NCBI RefSeq assembly: GCF_963678635.1
Contig: NC_087070.1
Location: forward strand, 55,096,617 to 55,160,616
Length of the DNA: 64,000 nt
Source of the DNA: Symsagittifera roscoffensis
Lineage: Eukaryota > Xenacoelomorpha > Acoela > Convolutidae
Direction of reading: 5' to 3'
In this document: in pieces, positions 1-11,502 of the stretch
Position numbering within the stretch: the stretch's first letter is position 1
Layout of the letters: each line of letters starts with the position of its first letter
The notes under the pieces: generated by a model
The model's database searches: none
Told to the model about the DNA's origin: nothing
What the model saw: the letters and a program-made list of their open reading frames with translations, nothing else
Position numbers and translations under genes: made by a program

Positions 1-3000
1 ATCTATTGTACAAATTATTTCTTGATCTGTTGTGTTGATAATATTGATTTCGATTACTTGAATAGATTTTATTCCTATTGTAGGAATAATTTCTATTTCT
101 ATTGTACGAGGAGTTTCGTGACCTATCGTTGGAATAGTGTCTATTCGTGGGGTTTGATTGGGAACTGGATGCAGAAACAATTTCTGTTCTGTTTGAACTC
201 GATCGTGAATAGTTATTTCGATATTGATTATTTTGACTATTTGATCGACTATATCTATTTTGTGAGATTTTTCGTGATATTCTTTGTTCTGAATGAAATC
301 TACCTCTATAACTTGAGTTATATGGGGATTGATTTCTCGAGTAGTGCGGGTTGCCTGGAAGTGGTTTTTCAGAGCTGTTGGTACTGTGTATATTTTTGTT
401 TGGTAGATTTTGGTCTTTTTTCATGTACTGATAGAATGATTTATTTAGTTCTTTGTATTTTTGTGGTTTATTTTGATTGTCTTGCTGTTTTTGTCTACAT
501 TCGGCAGTACTGTGTCCGTATCGTCGGCAATAAATACACCAATTCTTAAAAGATGGCTTACCTTTGAAGTTTGGGTTTTTCTCATATATATTCAAAATTT
601 CAGTGATTTTTTCAGATAGATCTAGATCTGAGTTTTGAATATTGTTTATATGGGTAGTATTTGCTTCGATCCTGTTAACATATTGTAGTTTGAGATTTTT
701 TGTTTCTTCAAGTTTATTTGTGATTTCTGCCTGTTCTAGTTTATCGACTAGTTTTTAAAGTTAAATCAGGTTCTCGCATTGAGTAAGGATGTGATGCTCT
801 CTTTTTAATAGCCATTTTTCTTAGCTGGGGTGTCAGAGTCATCATTAAAAATTCCGTCATTTTTGTGTTTTTATAATCAAGTGTGTTGAGTGAATATGCT
901 TTTCGAACTAGTGTTTCGATTCTTACTGCCACTTGCTTAACTGTTTCATTTCGTAATCTGCGAATTTCATTACATAAAACTCTTTGATGTTGTTTGTTTC
1001 TTTCAGAATCAAACATTTTTGAAAATTCTTGTGTGAATCTTTTCCAATCGGATTTTATGTCTATAGTAGGAACTGAAAACAATTTTTGAGCTGCGCCATC
1101 AAGTGTTGTTTGTATTAACGCTGTGCTTCGATGATTCCAATTTTGGTGAAGTGGTGTGTTAATTCATTCAGGTCCTATAACTAAAATTAAATTTGCTGTA
1201 ACTGCATTTAAATAATCTTCTACAGAATAGTCAGTGTGTGTGCCTGTAAATACCATCAATGGTTTTTTTGATGTGATTGACGATTCACCCATTAGGTATG
1301 GATTCATCGTCATTTTTAATGATTCAGCGGCATTTGGTATCTGTGAAAAGTTTGTAAGTTGATTTTTTGTGATTTCATGTTGTTGTAAATAATATGGTAG
1401 CGGTATTTCGTTTTGCATTTGTGTTGGTTAAAAGAATGCATATTTGCTGAGTTTTGTGGTTGTGCTGGTTGATAAGATTGTATGGTGATTGGATTTTGCA
1501 TCTGTAACGATTGGTAGCTTTGTATGTCAGCTGGGTTTTGTGGGTAGATTTTTACATTTTGAGATGTTTGAGTTTGTCGGGGTATTTGCGTACAATGTTC
1601 TTGAGTGTATGGTGCAAAAATATCTGCTTGAAAACAATAATCAACATCGGATGATAAATTGTTTGTATAGTAGGTTTTTTGTTGTTTGTTCCTATTTTGT
1701 TGAAAAAATGAATAATTTTCACTACGATCTTGTGGGAGATATGGATGATCTTGAAAGTTTACTGAGTTTTGTGATGTATTTGGAAGAATCCATTTTTGTG
1801 AAAACAATTGATTTTGTGTATTTCTGCGGGGGGTTGGTTTGTTTGTGATGGATTGACATAATTATAATCGTGTTCTGCAAAATTACTTCTTGTAAACTTT
1901 TTTCTTGTTTTTGATGGTTTTGTCATTGGTCTATATGTTTGATAGTCCATATGTGAATACTTTGGAGCAACGGAGGGTTTAACCGTGGATTGTATTGTTT
2001 TTTGTGTTAATGATGGATTTTCGGGTCTTGGTGTTGTGAGATTTGGTGAAATACTTTGTTGCGTAGTTGTGGCTAGTGTTTCAACTATTTCTTCATTTAC
2101 TACTTGTGATGCTATTTGAATATCTTGTTGTGTAAAATTTCGAGATCTATTCAGTTTTTCCTGTTGTATAACAGTTGAGTTTAAACTATTATTTTGTGTA
2201 CCTGGTAGGAATGAATTATAGTTTAAAGGTGTTGCATCTGTTGTAAGTGGAAATACCTTTACATAATCTTCGTGGACTGATATTGTACTAATTGCTTGAC
2301 TTGCGATGTCTACTTGGAAGTTTAGAAATAGTGTGTGAGACCAATCAGGTTCCCAAACACAATCTGGTTGCTCTGTAATGACCGTATCATCATTGGTACT
2401 TTGAGGTCTAAAGCTTTTTCTTGCTTGTGCAACTAAATCAATATTATGTGTGAAATAATCAATCATTAACCATGCTAAAATTTTTGTAAATCATGTTTAG
2501 CATTTTTTGAGACGTCGTTACTGGTAAGATTTTCACGGATTGTGTTCAGAACTGCTGAAAATGCGGCAATTTCTTTTCTCACCTTTGTTTGTTTTGATGA
2601 TTCAAGTGATGATGTATTTTGTGTTTCTGTTCTTTCTAATATAGATAAATAGCTACATATTATTGCAAAAACTTCGTTAGTGAATTTTGAATTTGCTCTC
2701 TGTGAATTTTGATGTTGTATGTTTTTAGTGTATTCTGTGAATAGTTTTGAAAATTCTATGTCGATGTCGTCTGTTTGAATAACATATTTACCATGAAATT
2801 TACTTGCTGTACTATGGTGTAAATTACATATTGTGGTGTTAGGTTACATATTCCTTTTAAATAATGATCGACAATTTGTCTTTTGATTTTTATTTCTGGG
2901 ACTCTGCTTTACATGGGCTGGTTCCTTGTTCGAATAATTTTGCTATTAGATTATTGCAAAATTTTGTTTGTCCTCTATCATCAGTGAGTGAAGCAATGAT

Positions 3001-3497
3001 AAATGGAAAAACGGAGTGTTCGTCTGGACTTTCATCGCTTTGAGAATGACTCATTTTTTCGTTTTTTAACTGTTAGTACGTAATGTTCTATATGTCTGAT
3101 TGGTTGATTCCAATTGTATAAGTGTACTGGTTTATTTTTGTATATCTTTTCTATTCGTCTTTTTCCTTGTTTTGATGAGAATGATGTAGCTTCTGAGTCA
3201 GAAAAATAGAATTGGTCATGGATTGGGTAGTTTTTATTTACTGTTTCTTTCAATTTATAGAGTGCAACTAAATTACTGACTTCTGATTCGGAGACTGTGT
3301 TCCTTTTATTTGAAAATCTTTTTCGTTTAATCTGTCTTTGTTTACTTATATTTTTTCTTTTTATTGTTTGTCGTTTTGTTCGAATGTATCCTATTGTTTG
3401 TGTATGTGAGGTAATTACGAGATCAAACTTTTGATTGTTTATTTCACAGTTGTGTATTACGATTGTTTGTTTATTACCTAAATTTTTTTTGTGACAT
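1..3497 (-). pseudogene. gag remnant, family 1 copy A
   Basis: Gag is the structural protein that packages element RNA. A likely start ATG lies at 3497-3495, conserved with copy B at 11503. An open, very basic N-terminal part runs from about 3480 to 3032. A Gln/Pro/Thr-rich middle follows (2466-1316), then a capsid-like stretch (about 1082-741) with the sense MTEFLMMTLTPQLRKMAIKK. A CCHC zinc knuckle, C-X2-C-X4-H-X4-C, reads CIYCRRYGHSTAEC at about 540-496. It ends in an Arg/Ser/Asn/Tyr-rich tail reaching position 1. Frame changes occur near 3490 (an A8 run), 3010, 1760-1850 and 760. The plus-strand open frame at 22-549 is a shadow of this tail. Confidence 0.75.
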
Positions 3498-4025
3498 AAG
3501 GTTTAGGATGAAAGGATGCAAGGATTTTTTTAGTGATTTTATTATCCTAGACTGTTAGTCCTTACGGTTTTTTGGTTAGCCTAACTTGGGTCTTTTATGC
3601 AGGGTTGGAGAGAAAAGTATATATATATATATCTATTCCTAAGAATGATTGTTACTTTCTCGTGGCTATTCTAATTTAAGTGTTAACTTACTTTATCTTA
3701 CTTAGGGTTAATGATTGTGTTCAAGGGTTGGAGAATAGTAAAACGATCCACAAGGTTCAGGTATAATTAGAACGCAAGTAGTTCGTTAGATACTATTTTA
3801 AATTTACTAAGTTTAAGATTTATCCTGGGTCTTATAAGAGGAGGGGTCAAGTGAAGGATGAATAACCGAAGTTCTTCACTGTTTAGCCTAAATATAATGG
3901 TTAGAATGGTTGAAAAATTTCTATTAGTCCTGGGTCTTTTGAAAGGTTTGGATAGTGAATCGGTGTTTGAGGTCGTTAGACACTTGTTAAGTGGGTGGGG
4001 GAGAACAAAATTGTTCTATTTGATC

Positions 4026-4113
4026 CAAGGATAAGCCTTGATGATGAGAATAAGAAATTTTAGCTCAAAATTTATTAATTTAGAAATGTAATCCAGATCC
4101 AAGGAAAGCCTTG
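4026..4113 (-). other. Leader stem-loops CAAGG-N4/5-CCTTG (copy A)
   Basis: Two short palindromes, 4026-4040 and 4100-4113, lie between LTR and gag. Copy B has the same motif at 10859-10873 and 10975-10988, with a degraded one at 10912-10925. Position in the untranslated leader fits an RNA packaging or dimerisation signal, but that role is inference. Confidence 0.5.
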
Positions 4114-4269
4114 ATCTAATTTTAAGTTGAAATAAAGTCAAGTTAACTGAGGATAAAATTTAGGATAAGCCTTTTAAAATAATTTAATGTTTATTTTGAC
4201 AAAAAGGTTTAGTTTCTTATGATATTAGTGGGTTTATGATTGCTGTTATGTTTAGGTGATGAAGCTGGA

Positions 4270-5210
4270 GATGACAAGATAATTTATGTTTACTAATAAT
4301 TTATGATCATTTGTACTAATTTTTCTATTTGTTTTCAGAATTTTTTTTTTCAAATATCTCTTTTGAATTTACTACAGAATTGAGAAGAACGATTTGAGAT
4401 GTTTTTATCAATCGTTATTGTACAATAATAATTTTTTTTAGCGCCTGAAATAATCATTGAAGATTTTTTTCAAGAGTTTTATGTTTGCAAATGAAAATCT
4501 AAATTCATTGCTAGTAAGATTCAAAATAAAAAAGTTTATGTTGGCTTTTGCCGTACGACCATGAAACTAAATGGTAAGTTCCTATGTAGTCGTAGATCGT
4601 CTCTTGCCAAGGTTTTCTTCCAATACCGGTTAATTCTAGTATTGTACGGAATAGCGGATCTGATCTATTGAGTCGTAGAGACATTTCAATTAAATTATTA
4701 TCATGTAACAATTTGAAAATGTTTTGTCTAAGTCTAATCTAGTTAGTTCTAAGCTAATTTGTTTTTAAGGTCTAATTCGAGACTTATGGTCGCAAGAGAT
4801 GAGTTAAGTCCGATTGCTTAGCTCATAGAGTAGTTTCGGATGGGGTACACCGTCTGCTCGTCACGCTATCTTATTTTCGGCCGGATAGATTGGTGCAACT
4901 TCTTAGTCTAATACCGATCCTAATCTTACTCTTATATCTACTAGTCTCAGGGTGTTTAACTAGTCTCTGCTAGGCTCAATAGATCTAGAGTATACTGGCT
5001 TATTGCGATTGCTGAAGTTATTTTGGAGAGGTAACTAATTTCTAAGTTAAATTCAAATCTCTCTGGTGCTGAAATTACAAGTAATTTCAGCACTTACAAA
5101 TAAGTGGGTTGTTAGTTAGATGGATCATGATTGGTTAATATTAAATATTTTATTTTGATAAAATATCTTAATTATGACCAATAATAAAATGTAGTCTAGA
5201 TCAGGTTCCA
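4270..5210 (-). repeat. 5' LTR of family 1 copy A
   Basis: On the minus strand it starts TGGAACC at 5210 and aligns with the copy B LTR to about 4270, where both copies read ...CCA followed by GCTTCATCACCTAAAC. Inside are a perfect palindrome (5066-5093) and the ACCGTCTG...CGGCCGGATAG block (about 4850-4890, plus reading) that recurs at 30.6 kb and in the 40-44.7 kb array. Length is about 940 bp. The 3' boundary is inferred from the A/B alignment; no convincing TGG primer-binding site follows it. Confidence 0.75.
5066..5093. other. Perfect 13-bp-arm palindrome in the LTR
   Basis: Arms GTGCTGAAATTAC and GTAATTTCAGCAC surround AA. The same hairpin recurs in the other family 1 LTR copies, with a paired base change (see 9959-9986 and 40875-40902). 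It may form an RNA hairpin in the LTR transcript. Confidence 0.7.
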
Positions 5211-6561
5211 TTCGCTCAAGCTAAAATTTTTCAAAATCAGATCTGCCCTGGAGAAGCAAAAAACGAAACAATTGTTGCGTAAATCATGGTTTCTAGCATA
5301 GAGGTTTGAAAAAAATCATTGAGTAAAAAACAGGGATGGAAAACAAGACAAAAAAAAGAAAAAAAAGGAGTTTTTGAGTTTTTGACCATTTTTGTTAATC
5401 TTTTTCGCCACACCAATTTTTGAAACCCTCAGATGTGAAACAGGCGTAATTACGGTATAATTATACAAAACACTTTTTGTTTCAACAATTCAAGTATATT
5501 GATGTACAAAAGATCCATAATATTTTCTGAAAGATTTATTCTTCTTTGTTTCAGGGAAGCAATAACTTAGTTGAAGTTTCACACTTTACTTTTTCAATAG
5601 CCAGAGTTTAGTCTTAAAAAATCACCATCTCACCATAGTTTCAAAGATTAGAAAAAAATGTGCAATTTGAAAGGGAGAGAAGTTTGTTTTGGCAAAATTA
5701 AAAAATGAAACTTTTAGTTGATCAATTCAATTGTTGAACTAACTTTACTATAATTAATGTCTGGCAGTGATAAAAATCATAAGTTGTTTCTACAGTTTTA
5801 ACTATAAAATTTGTCTCAAGTTCCGCCTGAATAGTTATGTTTCAGCAAACTAAACCAGATGTAATCAATTTTGGGATGAAGTTTCAAGCAAATTCTCCAA
5901 AAAATGTTTATCACGCATATAGTAACAATATCACGCCAATTTAATAAGAAAATAAGGATGGTAAAATTCGGGGGAAGAATTTAATGTTCATCTGCGATAA
6001 TTTGTGTGAAAAAATGTTCCTCAATTTAAATGGTTCATGCTCAAAAGTGGTTACAATATATTGTGATTAAAATGTGTCAAAATGAAGCGAACATTTCATT
6101 TGCCCCAATTCAGTTTGGATTGATTTTGAGTGCATGAAAATTTGCCACGCAAAAAAGCTATCACGATACGCTTCGAACAATAGTTAAACAAACGTGTTTA
6201 GTATGTTTCGATGCACTAATTGAAAAAACATTTGAGATTTTGAAACACCTGTGCAATATATGAAAAAAACTAGTGCAATATTCAAAACATTAGCGCAATA
6301 TCTAAATGTTACAAATTTTGCCTTAAAATGCACTAAAAATGCACTAAAAACATTTATGCAGTGAAACAGCTTATGTTGCAGCTCGAGTTTTGTTCACATC
6401 TCGACACTGCGTGTCTCGATTCAATCGCAAAATTTTTCGATGCAATATGTAGCTGTTGCGTAACTACTATATAGACAATCTTCAAAGCGCACATAAACTT
6501 AACGAGAACAATAACTAAATTGCGACTGCCAAAACACTCAAAACTTTAAACAAAACGTTTT

Positions 6562-7127
6562 TACACTAGAAGACAAAATTGAACGCAAAATAATGTTTTT
6601 GCTCTCTAAAATGACTCTTTCTCGTGTCCATTTCAGACAACATTTACTAAGATTTGCAGCGAAGTTTTTATATAGACCAAGAGCAAATGATCGAAACTAC
6701 CATCTATGAAAGTGTCGGTATTTGGTTGCAATTATTTATCATTGTAATCCGGTTCTGAAAAGGCACTCAGTTTTGTATCAATGTTGATTCTTTCTCGAAT
6801 AAACGGAGTAAGAAAATTGTTCAGCGACGTGAGAAAAAATGAAGTAGTCAGTATGAAAACTTCATTAAACTCGGCTGTTTCTTACTTTTTCACGCGAATT
6901 GAAAACTTAAGGGAGATGAAAAAACTGGCAATTTGAACCCGGGTTACATTGGTAAGTCCTCGGAACCAATTATCGATACTTTCATAGAAAATAGTTTTAA
7001 TTTATTGCTCTTGGTTTGTGTGAAAATTTTGCTGAAAATCTGAGTGAATGATGTCCAAAAGAAACATTAGAAAAAGCCATTTTACAGAGGAAAAACTAAT
7101 TTGCGCTTAATTTTGTCCATTAGTGTA
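6562..7127. mobile_element. Foldback MITE, TACACTA ends
   Basis: The two ends form long imperfect inverted repeats of about 170 bp. The left begins TACACTAGAAGACAAAATT; the right ends AATTTTGTCCATTAGTGTA. Matching inner blocks include ACCAAGAGCAA (left, about 6688-6700) and its complement TTGCTCTTGGT (about 7005-7015). A TA at each edge fits a TA target duplication, as in Tc1/mariner-derived MITEs. It has no transposase frame. A diverged half copy lies at about 34970-35140. Confidence 0.7.
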
Positions 7128-8274
7128 CATTTGATCACGGATGCGTTAGTTTCATTGGGTTAAAGAAAACAACTTAAAACATATTTATGGTTCGCAACAG
7201 ATGTTGCATAATTTGGTGGGTTGTTTGGGGACCTATTCTTTTCTAAGCAAGATCCTAAAAGAAAATCTTTTGGTATAACAAATACGGTCAAAGTGGACAT
7301 GCATCAGTGTCTGATTATCTGTGTCAACGAGTTAATATGGTTGTTGAAAGATTTCTACTATAAGGGAAGTGGCACTTGTCGAATGATATAGAAGTTCACC
7401 CTGAAAAAAATGAAAACCTTTATATCACTTCAAAATTTAGCTGAAAATGTTGTGAGAAAAAACTTTTGGAATAGTAAAGCTTTTGATGTTTCTCTATTTA
7501 CGATACAAACGGCGAGCTTCCATAGTTTCAACCGTTAGCTTCTGCTTTTACGATACAAACATGACTCCAATAAACAAAAAATGATAATGAATTTAACTCA
7601 TAAACCTTGAATTCCCTAATAAAGTCTAAAATTAATGTTTTGACTACAAAGTTGCATCAAGGAGATAAAATTCCTTGCCTGCCTTGAATTTGAAAACATT
7701 GAATTCTGTTTACATTTTAACAGGACTAAGTTATTACGCGTTAATTGACGAAAGTAAGTTTTTGTAGTAAAACGGTCCTTATTTCAACTCCTCAATTTAA
7801 ATCAACCCAGGCGCAAGGGTGCTAGCTTTTTGTCATCTTTTGTTTTAAAATGAAAGTACAGACAACAGTTTGTTGCAAAAAACCCAATAAACGCAAGAAA
7901 CTGATGTTTTTTTAAAAAAATCTCATTTTTTGATTTTCAAGAGAAAATCAAGTTATGAGCGCATTGATTTTCTAGGAAAAATTATAATTTACACTTATCT
8001 ACACTTATCTACTTCTCACACCAATACTAGTTGAAATCTGGTTCAATTGTGTCTCATTTATAATTAGTATAAAAACATTTTCTAAACAAACAAAACTAAA
8101 TGGAAACAGTCAAAGAATCTCCTGTTTAATGAGTTACAGTTTCTCTGGGCTGATTTTAAGAGTAACCAGTTTTGATTATAAAATTCTTTATTTTTTCTAT
8201 ATTTATAGCGATTGAGTTGAGTCAACTACTAGCAAACAACCAAAATCAAAACCAGAAAAACTATAACTTTTACT

Positions 8275-9239
8275 TACCCGGGTTGACGTGCATAGAAGAA
8301 AATGCTTATCATACAGTTTCATAAATGCAGTCTATGGAAAAAATGCTTGTCATAGAAAATTCACACAAAAATTAAAAAGTGTTTTAAAAGTTTTTAATGA
8401 ACATTTTTGGTCTAATTGCCTCTTTTGAAGCTTTCTGGTCATTAAAAAAATGATTTAAATTTTTTTTATAAAAAGTGCTTATCATACAATTTTCATGTAT
8501 GAAAATTATAAAATAATCATACATAACTTTAACTTTGGTCAGAATAATGCTTATCATAAAATTTATAATTTGTCATAGACAAAAAATTCAAAAATCACCA
8601 AAAAAACGTTTCTGGGTAACTTTAAATAGATTGAAATAAGTATATCTATGATAGGAGGCATATTGACAATCAAAAACATAATTTTAATTTCGGTCAGAAA
8701 AATGCTTATCGTAAAGTTTTCATATATGAAAATTGTATGATATGCATTTTTTTCATAAACAAAAATAAAAATTTGTTAAAAAAATTTCAATCTATTTTTG
8801 GCTACAAATTTGCTTTTGTGCTAAAATATAAATTTTACGAAAAAAAAACATGCATGCAAAATTTGACTTTTTTGTGTTTATAACGTAGTCCAGGATGAGT
8901 TTCTCACTCAAAAAATCCAAAAATCACATGACAGTGTTTTTTTTGTGAACACGATTTTTATCTTTTGTTTCATTTGCTGAAATAAAAACAAATTTGTAAA
9001 AAAAACAGGCCTTTTGTTCTCAACCATCAGAATTTTCAAGCTAAAAATTATCTAACCATATTTAAAAAGTTATTTTTTTGGTATATATTTCCATGTGAAT
9101 CATCGTATATGGAAAAAATTCTTATTTGGATAATTTCATACATATACTTTTGCTCTATGAAATTGTATGAAAGAGTAAAACAAGCCTTTTTTTCGTATAT
9201 CAAAAATTGTATGATTACATTTTTTTGTCAACCCGGGTA
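8275..9239. mobile_element. MITE with CCCGGGTTGAC terminal inverted repeats
   Basis: The left end is TA-CCCGGGTTGAC (8275-8287) and the right end is GTCAACCCGGG-TA (9227-9239): perfect inverted termini flanked by TA. The 961-bp interior is non-coding and packed with variants of TGCTTATCATACAATTTTCAT in both orientations (about 8303, 8341, 8477, 8549, 8700, 9119, 9208). A related left end lies at 35178. The TA flanks suggest mobilisation by a Tc1/mariner-type transposase; none is encoded here. Confidence 0.8.
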
Positions 9240-9842
9240 TTTATTGGTTGCATTTTGAAATTTATTTTGAATGTATAGTGCTGTTCACTTTCTGTGATCC
9301 CAATCAAAGTTCCACAATTTCATCATAATTTCAGAAGTTCAGGTCGAAGCTTTTATTGCAACAAAGTGTTTTGAAGGGCATTGCTATCTTTGAATTATAC
9401 AAATGGAAAAACAAATAAGTTGGGATGATGTCATAACTACATGGAAAACAGGCTGCATACATGTAAATTACAAAATTGCAAAATGGATACCTCCTTGGAA
9501 AATGCAATGAAAAATTTCACAAAATGATCAAGTTTAGATGTTCCGAACCATTTTTTTGTTAATCCGAAAGTTAAAAAAACGTTCCGGCTGTACACCGTCT
9601 TACATAAATCAAAATATTTCAATTTGATAACATGACTGCTTGTATCAGGGCAAAACCCTGAATGTTCCGACTGCCTTTTAAGATTTATGGAGCAGTAATA
9701 ACAAAAAACTTCAATAAAAAATTGAGTTCAATAAAAAAATGATTTTTTTTCAAAAATAGAAATGTTTGATGAAAATCATCCCCACACACGCCGTATACAG
9801 TACAAAAGAATAAAATTTGCTCCTTGTAATAAATCAATTATG

Positions 9843-10761
9843 TGGAACCAGTTCTAAACTAGTATTTATACTTGGACGTAAAAATAATTCGCTATCTTTA
9901 TAAAAATATTACTGCTAACCAATCATGTCTCATCTCTAACATTGACACTTATCTGTAAGTGCTGAAACTACTTTTAGTTTCAGCACCAGAACATTTTGAC
10001 TAAATCTTAGACTACACTTAATCTCCTTCTGGATAAAACTCCAGGAACTAATGCGCGAAAACCAGAATTCACTAGATCTATTGAGACTAGGAGATATAAG
10101 AGTAAGATTAAGATTGGTATTAGACTGAGAAGTTGCACGAATCTATCCTGCCGAAAAAAAGATAGCTTGACAAACAGACGGTGTACTTTATCTGAAATTA
10201 CTCTTTGAGTATAATCAAAATGTCATAACGCATCTGGTGCGACCATAAGTCTCGAACAAGACCTCAATTAACCTAGAATTAGAAAGTTGAAAGTAGAAAT
10301 AGACAATTGCGAAAACGCAAAAATGTTAGTTGGAATAGAGAAATTAGAAGAAATAACTCTACTACTCAATAGATCTACGCCAGTTTTCCGAACAAAAGGA
10401 GAACAATCAGATATTGCAAGAAGAACAAGAGCAATGCGTGAACAACGATTAGGAAGGAACCGACCAATTCATCAAATGCTAGTGAAACGGACACCGGAAG
10501 AAGAAGTTTTTGTACTTAGTATCCTGTAGGCAGTAAACTTAGATTTTCATTTGTTCACCTGAAAACAGTCTAAAAAATAATTGTTCAACTCAACTGGTGC
10601 TAAACCTAAATTTAAACAATAACGATTGATAAAAAAAGCACAAATCGTTCCCCCCAACAAAATCTGCAGTAATTTAAAGCTTTTGAATAAAAATTTTTAT
10701 CGGATAAAAAAATAGTTAGTATAAAAAATTATTGTTGGTTTGCATTGTTTTCTTGATTCCA
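9843..10761 (+). repeat. 5' LTR of family 1 copy B
   Basis: Starts TGGAACCAG and ends ...GATTCCA before GCTTCATCACC, giving short inverted ends TGGAA/TTCCA. It aligns with 5210-4270 on the minus strand. It contains the palindrome 9959-9986 and a hydrophobic antisense frame near 10020-10197. A sense frame at 10287-10529 (80 codons) shares the string LNRS-x-P-x-FRT with a copy A frame at 4711-4511; its meaning is unknown. Confidence 0.75.
9959..9986. other. LTR palindrome (copy B)
   Basis: Arms GTGCTGAAACTA and TAGTTTCAGCAC around CTTT. Relative to copy A, both partners of one base pair have changed (C-G versus T-A), so pairing is kept. Confidence 0.7.
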
Positions 10762-11502
10762 GCTTCATCACCTAAACCATCACAGAATCAATCAAAAACT
10801 AATATCATTCAAAACCTAAATTTAAACGTCCCTAAACTTAAACTTTTATATAAATTATCAAGGCTTATCCTTGTTTTCTCTTAAATCACATTTATTTAAA
10901 AAACAGATCATCAAGGCTTTACATGAATTTTTAACTTGGACTAAATTAAATTAATTTTCTTAGGTTTTGATCATCAAGGCCTCCCTTGGATCAAATCAGA
11001 TCAATTTTGTTCTCCCAACCACATTAATTTAAGTGTCCAACGACCTAAAACATCGATTCACTCTGCAACCCTTACAAACGATCCAGGACTAATAGAAATT
11101 CTTGAAAAAAATAACCATTTTATTTAGGATAAACAGTGAAGACCTTCGGTTACTCATCCTTCCCTTGAGCTCTCCTCTTAGATGACCCAGGCTAAAACAC
11201 TTAAGAATTAGTAGGTCATCAAATAGTATCTAACGATCTACATGTGTTCTAATAATACCTGAACCTTTTGGATTAATTTACTATTCTCCAACCCTTGATC
11301 TTGATCACAAATCACAACAACTAGGTAAGATTAAGTAAGTCCACCTTAGGTTAAAACCTAGACACGAGAAAGAAAAAAATCAATCTCACGAATTGATATA
11401 CTTTGTCTCCAACCCGTCAAATTCGAAAACCTATGCCCCAAGTTAAGATAGGAAAATAGAATCTCTAACCCCGGAGTGACTGCAACCCTCATCTTTAAAC
11501 TT
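10762..11502 (+). other. Leader between LTR and gag (copy B)
   Basis: Non-coding. It carries the CAAGG...CCTTG stem-loop motifs at 10859-10873 and 10975-10988 and a weaker one at 10912. These match the copy A leader (4026-4113). No TGG primer-binding site is evident after the LTR. Confidence 0.55.

Larger units (their letters stand above)
1..5210 (-). mobile_element. LTR retrotransposon, family 1 copy A (5' part)
   Basis: Reading on the minus strand from 5210, the segment has a 5' LTR beginning TGGAACC, a leader of about 0.8 kb and a gag region that runs off the window at position 1. It is a diverged sister of copy B (plus strand from 9843): both share the LTR, the leader stem-loops, the gag start and a CCHC knuckle. 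No pol of this copy lies inside the window. The family fits Ty3/gypsy-type retrotransposons by the pol motifs of copies B and C. Frame breaks in gag indicate an inactive copy. Confidence 0.85.
5211..9842. other. AT-rich spacer between head-to-head LTRs
   Basis: No credible coding region. It holds two inverted-repeat elements (6562-7127, 8275-9239). At about 9765-9842 a fragment reading CCCCACACACGCCGTATA resembles the repeats at 36.4 and 37.3 kb and is cut by the copy B LTR. Short open frames here (for example minus 9622-9437) are AT-rich and lack family features. Confidence 0.6.

Noticed and set aside
22-549. 175-codon plus-strand open frame
   Set aside because: Antisense to the Arg/Ser/Asn-rich gag tail and CCHC knuckle of copy A; Tyr/Phe/Cys-rich composition is the complement of that tail.
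6935-6965. tRNA-like stretch around TTTGAACCCGGGTTAC
   Set aside because: No cloverleaf could be drawn; it lies in the loop of the 6562-7127 foldback element.
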